This document shows positions 1 to 7,027 of a DNA stretch of 9,905 nucleotides, piece after piece. Numbering within the stretch: position 1 is the stretch's first letter; every line of letters begins with the position of its first letter. A program made the position numbers and the translations under genes. Source of the stretch: Bacteroidota bacterium (GTDB lineage: Bacteria; Bacteroidota; Rhodothermia; Balneolales; Balneolaceae); the NCBI GenBank assembly GCA_024635465.1, contig JAGXIS010000033.1, forward strand, positions 1-9,905. Direction: 5' to 3'. The notes beneath the pieces were generated by a model. The model ran no database searches. It was given only the letters and a program-made list of their open reading frames with translations, and was not told where the DNA came from.

Positions 1-1270
1 GGACTCAGAAACATGTTGGAGTGACCGGCTTTGACAGTTACTGCTTGAACACCCATATTTTTCATAATTTCAAAACCGTAATTCATTGAAAATACGATTC
101 CTTCTTGTGCTGCTCTCAAGATGTGAGACGTTTGATGTCTGTTATAATCAAGTCCATAAAACAGTGAACCCGGATTATGATTTTCAAAAATTCGTTCGGC
201 ACCGTTACCGAAAGGAAAAATGGAGAGTCCATCAGACCCCACAGGAACAGATGCGGCTCTGGAGTTCATTTCATCGTAATCAATACGATCTGATAGAAGA
301 TTGTGTTGATCCAGCTATTCAAAATTCCGGTGCCATTGATACATAAAAGAACTCCGTAGGAAGGGTTTGATGCTTGATGATTCACATGGATAAATGAATT
401 CACCCTGGATTTTGAGTCATAAAGTGGCTGATCAGTCACTGCATAGATGACCCCGGAAGTGCCTGCTGTTGTTGCGATTTCACCTTTTTGAAGAACATTG
501 AGCGAAAAAGCATTATTGGGTTGGTCTCCGGCTTTATAACTGATAGGAATACCGGAACTCAATCCAAGTTCTGCAGCTGCTTTTGTGGTGAGTTCAGCCG
601 TCGATTCAAATGAGTCATAAGCCCTGGGAATCAGTTCTTCTGATATACCATAATAATCGAGCAGAAGGTTAGCCAATCCGTTCGATTTATAGTCCCAGAA
701 AATACCTTCAGAAAGCCCACTTTTTGTAGTACTGATCTCACCGGTCATTTTCATTGCAATAAAATCTCCGGGAAGCATCATTGTGTGGATCTTACTGTAG
801 AGTTCCGGCTCATATTTTTTGACCCATTTTAATTTGGATGCCGTAAAGTTGCCGGGAGAATTTAAAAAATGCTCTAAACAGGTTTGATGACCCAGATCCT
901 GAAAAGCCTGTTGACCGATTTCAGCTGCACGACTGTCGCACCATATAATAGAGGGCCTAAGCACTTGATGATTTTTATCTACCAATACTAATCCATGCAT
1001 CTGATAAGAGATACCGATAGCAGCAATTTCATCAGATGAGATTTTCGATTTTTGGATGAGTTTTGTTGTAGCGGTTTTGATATGTTTCCACCAAATCACC
1101 GGATCCTGTTCAGCCCAACCTGATTGTGGGGATTGAATGGCCATCTCTTGATCAGGTGAGACAGCTGTGGCTATAGATTGTCCTGTTTGAGAATCTACTA
1201 AAGAAGCCTTCACAGATGAACTACCAACATCATAACCCAATAAATACCGTTTTGTGGGTTTAAGAGTCAT
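1..1270 (-). pseudogene. xylB: Xylulokinase (FGGY family), frameshifted and cut by the window edge
   Basis: XylB phosphorylates D-xylulose to xylulose 5-phosphate in the cytoplasm, feeding the pentose phosphate pathway. From the ATG at 1270 the reading frame shows the FGGY phosphate-binding start GYDVGSSSVK (residues 12-21), the substrate motif MHG (91-93), WCDSR (110-114), the catalytic aspartate in AGDQPNNA (Asp249) and LLCINGTGILNSW (308-320). That frame stops at 266 after only 334 residues, whereas the family is about 490-500. The lost C-terminal half continues, open and clearly homologous, in another frame from about 305 to position 1: NSRAASVPVGSDGLS, FPFGNGAER, LRAAQEGIVFS and KAGHSNMFLSP are typical of XylB. 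One missing base near 306-308 (plus-strand TGTTGAT where TGTTTGAT would restore SWIKHNLL) explains everything. It is either a recent null mutation or a sequencing error. The family is confident; functional status is open. No strong ribosome site precedes the ATG. Confidence 0.88.
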
Positions 1271-1458
1271 AATTTCTTGTCTATTCGAAAATGTCTGATT
1301 GAATATGGACTGTTAACTGCAAGATTTGAAAAAGTTGGGAAATAGCCAACTGTATTCGTTCGATGTTGGTCTTATAGTAGAATTAGTTGTGATAATTTAA
1401 GGAGAATGCCTCAAATAGATACTTGATATACCTTAACTTTCCGATCCAAAGAGATATT

Positions 1459-1547
1459 GAACCCCTGTTCAGGGGTTCCTGTACTTTGTACACTTTTCCC
1501 CCAATTTGCAATTGGGGTTATTTGCATTGGATTTGCAAAAGCAAATC
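1459..1547. repeat. Cluster of four adjacent perfect palindromes (REP-like or structured leader)
   Basis: Four inverted repeats follow each other within 89 bases: GAACCCCTG-TT-CAGGGGTTC (1459-1478), TGTAC-TTT-GTACA (1480-1492), CCCCAATT-TGC-AATTGGGG (1499-1517) and GATTTGC-AAAA-GCAAATC (1530-1547). All arms match perfectly. None is followed by a T-run, so these are not ordinary intrinsic terminators. The density is well above chance. It suggests either a repetitive extragenic palindromic element or a folded RNA upstream of the ligase gene. The sequence alone does not separate the two. Confidence 0.6.
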
Positions 1548-1627
1548 GGTTGAATGGAATGTTAAAATCATCAATAATATTTACACGACAAATTTCGTAT
1601 CATAGAGTAATTATAAGGCCATATTAA

Positions 1628-1645
1628 CATCAAACGTCATCAAAC
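1628..1645 (+). repeat. Short direct repeat CATCAAAC x2 just before the ligase start
   Basis: CATCAAAC occurs at 1628-1635 and again at 1638-1645, a 10-base period ending three bases before the ATG at 1649. It occupies the place where a ribosome site would lie; no Shine-Dalgarno sequence is present. One helical turn of spacing would suit a regulator or translational control, but chance is possible. Confidence 0.3.
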
Positions 1646-1648
1646 ATT

Positions 1649-2977
1649 ATGCCTAAAGTAGTTCAAAAACTCCACGATTTTGTAAACCTGATCGACCCTG
1701 ATCAAAATCAGATTTTTAATATGAGTAACGAAGAAGCTGAAAAGCTGGTCGCTACCGGTGATCCTACAGAAGTTCGTAAGATTGAGGGGAGTTTTGCGAT
1801 CGTGACTAAAGTGGGCGAACAGGTATTTATGGCCAGGTCAATTGGCCGCCCCATGCGATACTTTATGGCAAAACAGGAATCAGGTCCGTTGTTAATTGTA
1901 GCAGACCGTATTGATGATATCCATAGCTATCTGAAAGAGCAAAATATGGATTATCAGTTTCGGCCGGATTATACCCGAATGGCACCTGCACACTATGTTA
2001 CTCGATTGGATGTGATTGGATGTCCGGATCCCAATCCCGACTATAAACGCTATTTTGTACCGGAAAGAAATAAGCTGAATTCTGATCTGGATGCCATCGG
2101 GGAGGCTTATGTTGGAGCAATGGCTAATGAGTGTAACAAATGGTTAGATAGCATACCGGAGGATGAACCCATTGGAGTTTTATTTTCGGGAGGAATCGAC
2201 AGTGGTTCGGTATTCCTGGTTTTATATGATCTGCTTTTAAAAAGAGGTGAATCACCGGCCAGGTTGAAGGCGTTTACACTCAGTGTAAACGGTGGACCCG
2301 ATGGCGAGCAAGCACATAAATTCCTGGATAAACTGGGATTGGGAATATTTCATGAACTCATCGAAGGAGACTTATCTGATCTGGACTATAAAGAGACCAT
2401 TCGTGTGATTGAGGACTATAAACAGAGAGATGTGGAAGCGGCTACCATGGTTTTAGCTCTTTGTAAAAAACTTCGCAATAACTATCCAAATTGGAAGTAT
2501 TTGGTTGATGGTGATGGGGGAGATGAAAATTTGAAATCCTATCCAATTGAAGAAAATCCTGAGCTTACTATTCGCAGTGTTCTTAACAACCCACTGCTTT
2601 ATCATGAAGGGTGGGGTGTTGATAAAATAAAACACTCACTTACCTACAGTGGCGGACAAAGCCGTGGTCATGTTCGAACATACGCTACAGCGAGTCAGCT
2701 CGAATTTAAAGGGTTTAGTCCATACACACTTCCCAATGTAATTGAAGTATCAGAAGGAATACCATTCATACAGCTTACTGATTGGAAACATGAGGAGCTC
2801 TACGCTTTAAAAGGTGAAGTTGTAAGACGCGGTGTGAAAGCTGTAACCGGTCATGATATGCCTGTATTCCCAAAAAGGAGAATGCAGCACGGCACTGTAG
2901 AGATGGAAGATTTTGATAAAGTTTTTCCAAAGGATGAGATGGTTTACAGGAAATATTTCGCCTCACTGTATGTATAG
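1649..2977 (+). CDS. Asparagine synthetase-like ATP-dependent amide ligase without glutaminase Cys
   Basis: This 442-residue protein belongs to the asparagine synthetase B superfamily: it adenylates a carboxylate and then forms an amide. The synthetase domain shows the PP-loop SGGIDSGS (residues 180-187), the second nucleotide/Mg region LVDGDGGDENL (285-295), where AsnB has SGEGADELFGG, and a C-terminal basic stretch FPKRRMQHG (408-416) near where the family carries its catalytic Lys. The N-terminal part keeps only the later strands of a class II glutaminase (IEGSFAIV, 45-52; ARSIGRPMRYF, 62-72; MAPAHYV, 111-117). The first part of that domain, including the Cys that must follow the initiator Met, is absent. 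It therefore probably cannot take nitrogen from glutamine and would use ammonia or an amine, as beta-lactam synthetases and lasso cyclases close an internal amide. It is first in a same-strand trio with a radical SAM enzyme and a flavoprotein, 61 bases before the next gene. The true substrate is unknown; housekeeping asparagine synthesis looks unlikely. Confidence 0.85.
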   Translation: MPKVVQKLHDFVNLIDPDQNQIFNMSNEEAEKLVATGDPTEVRKIEGSFAIVTKVGEQVFMARSIGRPMRYFMAKQESGPLLIVADRIDDIHSYLKEQNMDYQFRPDYTRMAPAHYVTRLDVIGCPDPNPDYKRYFVPERNKLNSDLDAIGEAYVGAMANECNKWLDSIPEDEPIGVLFSGGIDSGSVFLVLYDLLLKRGESPARLKAFTLSVNGGPDGEQAHKFLDKLGLGIFHELIEGDLSDLDYKETIRVIEDYKQRDVEAATMVLALCKKLRNNYPNWKYLVDGDGGDENLKSYPIEENPELTIRSVLNNPLLYHEGWGVDKIKHSLTYSGGQSRGHVRTYATASQLEFKGFSPYTLPNVIEVSEGIPFIQLTDWKHEELYALKGEVVRRGVKAVTGHDMPVFPKRRMQHGTVEMEDFDKVFPKDEMVYRKYFASLYV

Positions 2978-3038
2978 ATACTCCGTTTTATAGATTATTA
3001 GAATCACTAAATATCCTTAAGGAAAAGACAGGTAACTA

Positions 3039-4001
3039 TTGATTACTGAGATTGGGAATCGAACCATTGAGCAGTATCGCCCTCATAAAGAGGAGGTAGA
3101 TGTTAATAAGCCATATCTCTATCTCCATGAAGAGGAAGTTCAGTTTGATGGTGCACTGAAGACTGTAAATACTGTTTTTCTCACCAATAAAGAGTGTCCA
3201 TTCAAGTGTGTGATGTGCGATCTATGGCGACATACTTTAGATCAGCCCACACCCATCGGTGCAATACCACGCCAAATAGAGTATGCATTGAAGAGGCTTC
3301 CAAAGTCTTCTGTTATCAAGTTATATAACAGTGGTAATTTTTTTGATGTGCAGGCGATACCGGTTGACGATTACGAAAAAATAGCCAATCTGTTACGTGA
3401 TTTTGATCATGTAGTAGTAGAAAATCATCCAAAACTGATAGGCAGTAAAATTTCCGATTTTAAGAGTATGCTTTCGGGCACATTTGAGGTTGCAATGGGT
3501 CTTGAAACGATTCATCCGGTAGTGATGCCAAAACTAAACAAGCAGATTACGAAAGAAAATTTCAGAACAGCGGTTTCCTTTTTGCGTGATCTTGATATTA
3601 TTGTCAGGGCTTTTATCCTCTTGAACCCACCATTTTTAAAAAGTGTTGAAGAAAATAGAGAGTGGTGTCTTAAATCAGTGAAGTTTGCTTTTGATGCGGG
3701 GGTCTCTGCTTGTTCGATCATCCCTACAAGAGGAGGAAATGGGATCATGGACCATTTTGAAGAAGTAGGAGATTTTATACCGCCAAAACTTGAAGAGTTA
3801 GAGACTGTATATGCTGATTCTTTACGGTTACAGAAGGGTCTAGTATTCTGTGATTTATGGGATTTAGAGAAATTTTCAGATTGTAAAACGTGCTTCAATG
3901 AGCGAAAAAGACGATTGGAAACGATGAATTTGACGCAAAAAGTGGTACCCGAAATTGATTGTAACTGCTGGGATACAGGTAGGATAGATCACAATGATTG
4001 A
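3039..4001 (+). CDS. Radical SAM enzyme, Elp3/RaSEA-like type
   Basis: The 320-residue protein carries the radical SAM cluster motif CPFKCVMC (C53, C57, C60, CxxxCxxC), so it should bind a [4Fe-4S] cluster and cleave S-adenosylmethionine. Further core elements are KLYNSGNFFD (94-103, beta2 glycine-type region), VVVENHPKLIG (125-135), VAMGLETIHP (151-160) and IIPTRGGNG (227-235). Overall it looks like the Elp3/TIGR01210 group that includes archaeal RaSEA; this subgroup assignment is from memory. Two cysteine pairs near the C-terminus, C282-x2-C285 and C308-x-C310, could hold a second cluster or zinc. The start is TTG at 3039: a stop at 3033-3035 closes the frame just upstream, and the first internal Met lies within the cluster motif, so no ATG start is possible. 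AAGGAA at 3019-3024, inside the palindrome CCTTAAGG, may be the ribosome site. Its stop codon overlaps the possible TTG start of the next gene, which supports one operon. The reaction is unknown. Confidence 0.83.
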   Translation: MITEIGNRTIEQYRPHKEEVDVNKPYLYLHEEEVQFDGALKTVNTVFLTNKECPFKCVMCDLWRHTLDQPTPIGAIPRQIEYALKRLPKSSVIKLYNSGNFFDVQAIPVDDYEKIANLLRDFDHVVVENHPKLIGSKISDFKSMLSGTFEVAMGLETIHPVVMPKLNKQITKENFRTAVSFLRDLDIIVRAFILLNPPFLKSVEENREWCLKSVKFAFDAGVSACSIIPTRGGNGIMDHFEEVGDFIPPKLEELETVYADSLRLQKGLVFCDLWDLEKFSDCKTCFNERKRRLETMNLTQKVVPEIDCNCWDTGRIDHND

Positions 4002-4006
4002 GTTTT

Positions 4007-5536
4007 ATGGAGAGCCTTAACGAGGAGTTAGAAAAAAGTTATGATATTGCAGTGATAGGTTCCGGATTTGGAGGATCTATTACTGCAATGGGTTTGAAAA
4101 AAATAGGGTATAATGTCTGTGTTATTGAAAAAAAGAGTCATCCCAGATTCGCGATTGGGGAATCCTCAACACCGATAGCGGATATGATATTGAGGGATAT
4201 AGCAGACAGTTATAACCTACCTTTCTTAAAGCATTTTTCACGATACGGAGAGTGGCAAGAGTATTACCCAGATGTGAGATGTGGATTAAAACGTGGATTC
4301 AGCTATTATCACCATCAAAAAGGTGAGAGATTTGAGACTAATTCTAATCATAATAACGAGCTGTTGGTTGCGGCCAGTGTTGATGATCTTAATTCAGACA
4401 CAAATTGGATGAGAAGTGATGTAGTTCATTTTCTGATTAAAAAAGCCATTGAATTGGGCGTTCATTACTTCGAAAAAACGGAAGTTATTCAACTTGATAG
4501 AGTGGAAGAAGCTCCAGAGTGGGATGTGAAGATAAAATCTGAGAAGTTAATAAGAGATTTTAAAGTGAAATGGATTATTGATGCAACCGGGTCGGGTGAA
4601 TTCTCCGGGAAATATTTCAATACGTCAAACGATATAATCGATTTTAAAACAAATTCAGAAGCGATTTATTCGCATTTCAAAGATGTATCAATGTGGGAAA
4701 GCTATTTGCAAGAACGCAATATTTCTACAGTGGATTACCCATATAATCCGGATGATTCAGCATTGCACCAAATCATTGATGAGGGCTGGATCTGGATGCT
4801 CAGATTTAATGACGGATTATTGAGCTGTGGTCTGGTGTTGGACAATACAACGGAGAAAAGTAGAATGGCTAACAAAGACTATAACAAAGTTTGGGGAGAA
4901 GTTTTAAAGCAGTATCCATCTATTAAGAAAGTTCTTCAATCCAATACTTTCGCTGATCAGCCTGGAAGGTTGATTCATTCCGGCAGATTGCAACGAAAAT
5001 TAAATCGAACCTATGGAGAGGGTTGGGTCGCATTAAACCATACAGTCGGATTTGTAGATCCAATGCATAGTACAGGTATTGCATTTACGCTTTCAGGTAT
5101 TGAAAAATTACTAAGTCTTTTTAAGGACGGAATTGGAAAAGAAATTGAACAAAACCGATATAGAGAAATTCAAGATAAAACTTTTAAAGAATTGGAGTTC
5201 ATAGATATATTAGTATCAGCGACTTATCGTTCCAGGTGGAATCCTGCGCTCTTTGCGGCCTCGGTTATGCTCTATTTTGTTGCAACCGTTGATTACGAGC
5301 AGAGGAGGCTTGGTGGTCGGAAACCCGATCTTTTTTTATCGGCTGATAATCATGATCTGACAGACTTGGTTTCTCAGATCTACCAAAAAATCGTAGCGAT
5401 AGAATCGAGCAAAAGTGCGAGTAAAGTTAAAGAGTTGTTATCTGAGATATCTATACTCATTGAACCATTTAATAGTGTAGGTCTTTTAAATGCGCCAAAT
5501 AAGAATATGTACTGGCATACTGCTGTAAAGATGTAA
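4007..5536 (+). CDS. FAD-dependent oxidoreductase of the flavin-dependent halogenase fold
   Basis: This 509-residue protein has an N-terminal Rossmann FAD site (YDIAVIGSGFGGS, GSGFGGS at 18-24), GESSTP (51-56) where halogenases have GE(S/A)xxP, and GLKRGFSY (about 93-100) whose Lys could match the catalytic Lys of tryptophan halogenases. It also has the second FAD strand IIDATGSG and GFVDPMHSTGIAFTLSG (348-364), the family's G-F-x-D-P-x-x-S-(T/S)-G flavin loop. The halogenase motif WxWxIP appears as GWIWMLRF (260-267): the tryptophans are kept and IP is lost. It could halogenate, hydroxylate or dehydrogenate the cassette's product; a partner flavin reductase is not in the window. I chose ATG 4007. 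An in-frame TTG at 3998 would overlap the upstream TGA by three bases and add three residues. The gene ends convergent with the sugar kinase, 55 bases away. Fold assignment is firm, chemistry open. Confidence 0.82.
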   Translation: MESLNEELEKSYDIAVIGSGFGGSITAMGLKKIGYNVCVIEKKSHPRFAIGESSTPIADMILRDIADSYNLPFLKHFSRYGEWQEYYPDVRCGLKRGFSYYHHQKGERFETNSNHNNELLVAASVDDLNSDTNWMRSDVVHFLIKKAIELGVHYFEKTEVIQLDRVEEAPEWDVKIKSEKLIRDFKVKWIIDATGSGEFSGKYFNTSNDIIDFKTNSEAIYSHFKDVSMWESYLQERNISTVDYPYNPDDSALHQIIDEGWIWMLRFNDGLLSCGLVLDNTTEKSRMANKDYNKVWGEVLKQYPSIKKVLQSNTFADQPGRLIHSGRLQRKLNRTYGEGWVALNHTVGFVDPMHSTGIAFTLSGIEKLLSLFKDGIGKEIEQNRYREIQDKTFKELEFIDILVSATYRSRWNPALFAASVMLYFVATVDYEQRRLGGRKPDLFLSADNHDLTDLVSQIYQKIVAIESSKSASKVKELLSEISILIEPFNSVGLLNAPNKNMYWHTAVKM

Positions 5537-5572
5537 ATTGAAAACAACCTCTTGTTACACCATATAGTATTA

Positions 5573-5592
5573 ATTTAAAAAGATTTTTAAAT
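5573..5592. terminator. AT-only inverted repeat between convergent genes
   Basis: ATTTAAAAA-GA-TTTTTAAAT forms a perfect 9-base-pair inverted repeat in the 55-base gap between the flavoprotein gene and the oppositely oriented sugar kinase, touching the kinase stop codon. Position and symmetry fit a bidirectional terminator, but with no G-C pair the hairpin is weak. A smaller AACAA-CCTC-TTGTT lies at 5543-5556. Confidence 0.3.
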
Positions 5593-6464
5593 CAACTTAT
5601 CAGGTTTAGAATGTCTTGCGGGATATCCGGCATGCTTCCTTGTTGTGATGCAACAAATGCAGCATAATGATTAGATGTTTCGAGTAGTTGTTGAGGGTCT
5701 AATTTTTTTAACATCAAATGTGTAAAACAGGCCAGAAAAGCATCACCTACACCCACAAAATCACCATTACCGTGAATAGGAAATGCTTTTTGGCGGTATC
5801 TGCCTTTTGAATTGATAAGCTCACTTCCTTGGGATCCAAGTGTAATCAGTATCGTTTTATTTGAATCCATTTCAATAATTTTATCAGCTGTATCTGCAGT
5901 ATTTAACCACTTTCCTACGATAGAGTACTCTTCACGATTAAATTTAATGACGTTCGATTCATCTATGTTATTTAAAATGGTCTCTTTATCAACATAAGGG
6001 GGTCTGATGTTGAGATCGAATACTTTTAAACAATTTGCGGGCAATTTTTTTAACAGCGTCTCTACAGTATGCTTTGAACCTTCATTTCTTTGTGAGAGTG
6101 AGGCAAAGCAAAAAGCATCCAGGGATTTTGTTAATAGATTTATTTCCGCGGATAACTCAATATCATCCCATGCAGCCGGTTGATGAATGGTGTATGTCGG
6201 TTCATTTTCTTGATCAACCGTTACAGACACTGTTCCGGTAGGTAATTTCAGGTCTTTTTGTATGAACTTAATTGACAGCCCTTTTTTAGAAATAAATTTT
6301 AGAAGATCTGCGCCATTTTCATCATTCCCAATTTTGCTCAATAGATAGGATTCATTGCCAAAAAGATGGAGATGATAGGCTAGATTTGCAGGAGAACCAC
6401 CCGGTTTTTTATAATTCGGGAAGATATCCCACAAAATTTCGCCAAAACTTAAGGTCTTAAACAT
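5592..6464 (-). CDS. PfkB-family sugar kinase, probable fructokinase
   Basis: Probable cytoplasmic kinase phosphorylating fructose (or a similar sugar) with ATP. The 290-residue protein has the ribokinase/PfkB N-terminus: GEILWDIFP (8-16), then PGGSPANLAYHLHLFG (21-36), the substrate-binding signature, and SKIGNDENG (43-51). Mid-protein FDLNIRPPY (149-157) and FNREEY (175-180) match fructokinases, as does ILITLGSQGS (205-214). The C-terminal ATP and anion-hole signature reads GDFVGVGDAFLACF (234-247) instead of the usual DTTGAGDAF; the catalytic aspartate (D241) is kept while the preceding residues differ. Length is close to the usual 290-310. No Shine-Dalgarno site precedes the ATG at 6464. 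It stands alone on the minus strand, convergent with the cassette and divergent from the GMC gene. With xylB it suggests sugar catabolism. Substrate is inferred from family resemblance; another hexose or 2-keto-sugar is possible. Confidence 0.85.
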   Translation of the reverse strand: MFKTLSFGEILWDIFPNYKKPGGSPANLAYHLHLFGNESYLLSKIGNDENGADLLKFISKKGLSIKFIQKDLKLPTGTVSVTVDQENEPTYTIHQPAAWDDIELSAEINLLTKSLDAFCFASLSQRNEGSKHTVETLLKKLPANCLKVFDLNIRPPYVDKETILNNIDESNVIKFNREEYSIVGKWLNTADTADKIIEMDSNKTILITLGSQGSELINSKGRYRQKAFPIHGNGDFVGVGDAFLACFTHLMLKKLDPQQLLETSNHYAAFVASQQGSMPDIPQDILNLIS

Positions 6465-6997
6465 ATAACGGATTGTTAGTTTTTGAGAATAAGTTCATAA
6501 CTAAAATTAGTAAAATAAAAAAGATAGCTGTTATCATTCATTTTCAGTTAAAAAATTAAATGAAAAAAGTTGTATTCATGTTTTGAGAGTATGTCATTTC
6601 TTCTATTTTTAGCTGTCGATTATATGGCTTCATATTAAACTAAACCGATAAAAGATTGTAACTGAAAATTATTTTCTGAACTCTACTACAAATATATAAT
6701 AGAGTCTGCCATGGATGAAAACAAACGCTCAACACTCACTCGAAAATTATTTTTGAAAAAAGTAGGGTTAGGTGCAGCTACTTTCTGGAGCACGTGCACC
6801 TGCACTACTTTCAACAGAAATTATGCGTAAAAATAGAATCATAAATTGGAACCCTGATTCAATGCAATTGGGATAAAAAATGTCTTGAATGTTTAAGTGG
6901 ATAGTGATTTATCTTTAAGCTATGTAAAATAGATAGGTAGTTTTAACGTTCTATTTTTTGAAAAAGAAATCATCTATTCAGACCTTCAACTGATTAA
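6465..6997. other. Long AT-rich intergenic region with one gene remnant
   Basis: This is the divergent gap between the sugar kinase and the GMC oxidoreductase. Besides the Tat remnant at 6711-6876, I see an 11-base inverted repeat ATTTTCAGTTA (6540-6550) / TAACTGAAAAT (6659-6669), and a TATAAT at 6695-6700 just before the remnant without a good -35 box. A loose TTG (6885-6887) and TATCTTTA (6910-6917) pair resembles the Bacteroidota promoter form but has a 22-base spacer. No tRNA or convincing RNA structure was recognised, and nothing else supports a gene. Confidence 0.5.
6711..6876 (+). pseudogene. Remnant of a Tat-exported protein: signal peptide only, frameshifted
   Basis: An ATG at 6711 opens a short frame whose residues 10-16, TRKLFLK, match the twin-arginine consensus (S/T-R-R-x-F-L-K, with RK for RR). 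A GLGAATF hydrophobic start follows. The frame then turns into a non-signal-like Cys/Thr/Trp stretch and stops at 6830 after 39 residues. Shifting by one base after 6785 (T6786 extra) restores a plausible signal end, GARAPALLSTEIMRK, which continues to a stop at 6874-6876. The mature domain is missing, so this looks like the 5' end of a lost secreted oxidoreductase or similar protein. A genuine tiny peptide cannot be excluded. It lies upstream of another Tat-linked gene pair, which fits a region once richer in exported enzymes. Confidence 0.5.
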
Positions 6998-7027
6998 TTG
7001 TTGAACTTTATTGATTTTGCTCAGATT

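Larger units (their letters stand above)
1271..1648. other. Intergenic region between divergent xylB and the ligase cassette
   Basis: This 378-base divergent gap must hold the promoters of both xylB (minus) and the cassette (plus). I see an inverted repeat AGTTGG-N7-CCAACT at 1333-1351 near the xylB start, a possible operator or chance. A row of four palindromes lies at 1459-1547. A weak sigma70-like pair, TTGAAT (1550-1555) and AATAAT (1573-1578) with a 17-base spacer, sits before the cassette, but no clear Bacteroidota TTG/TAnnTTTG promoter is visible. The open frame at 1423-1605 (TTG start, 60 codons) runs straight through the palindromes and resembles no family I know; I do not call it a gene. 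Confidence 0.5.

Noticed and set aside
86..346. 86-codon plus-strand open frame
   Set aside because: It lies antisense to the frameshifted 3' part of xylB, whose minus-strand translation matches the family; no family resemblance on the plus strand.
1399..1425. AAGGAG before ATG at 1406 encoding a short leader peptide
   Set aside because: Six codons only and almost no spacer between the AAGGAG and the ATG; nothing else supports translation.
1423..1605. 60-codon frame upstream of the cassette as a possible precursor peptide
   Set aside because: TTG start, no ribosome site, no leader/core character, and its codons run through four palindromes, so the frame is best explained as noncoding repeat sequence.
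3091..3156. AGGAGG followed by ATG at 3100, an apparent strong translation start
   Set aside because: Out of frame with the radical SAM gene, spacer only three bases, and it gives an 18-residue peptide; conserved coding explains the sequence (EEVDV).
3512..3898. 128-codon minus-strand frame
   Set aside because: Shadow of the radical SAM coding sequence; no start signal or family features.
6885..6917. Bacteroidota-type promoter TTG-N22-TATCTTTA for the GMC gene
   Set aside because: Spacer is longer than the usual 19-21 and the last base of TAnnTTTG does not match; too weak to call.
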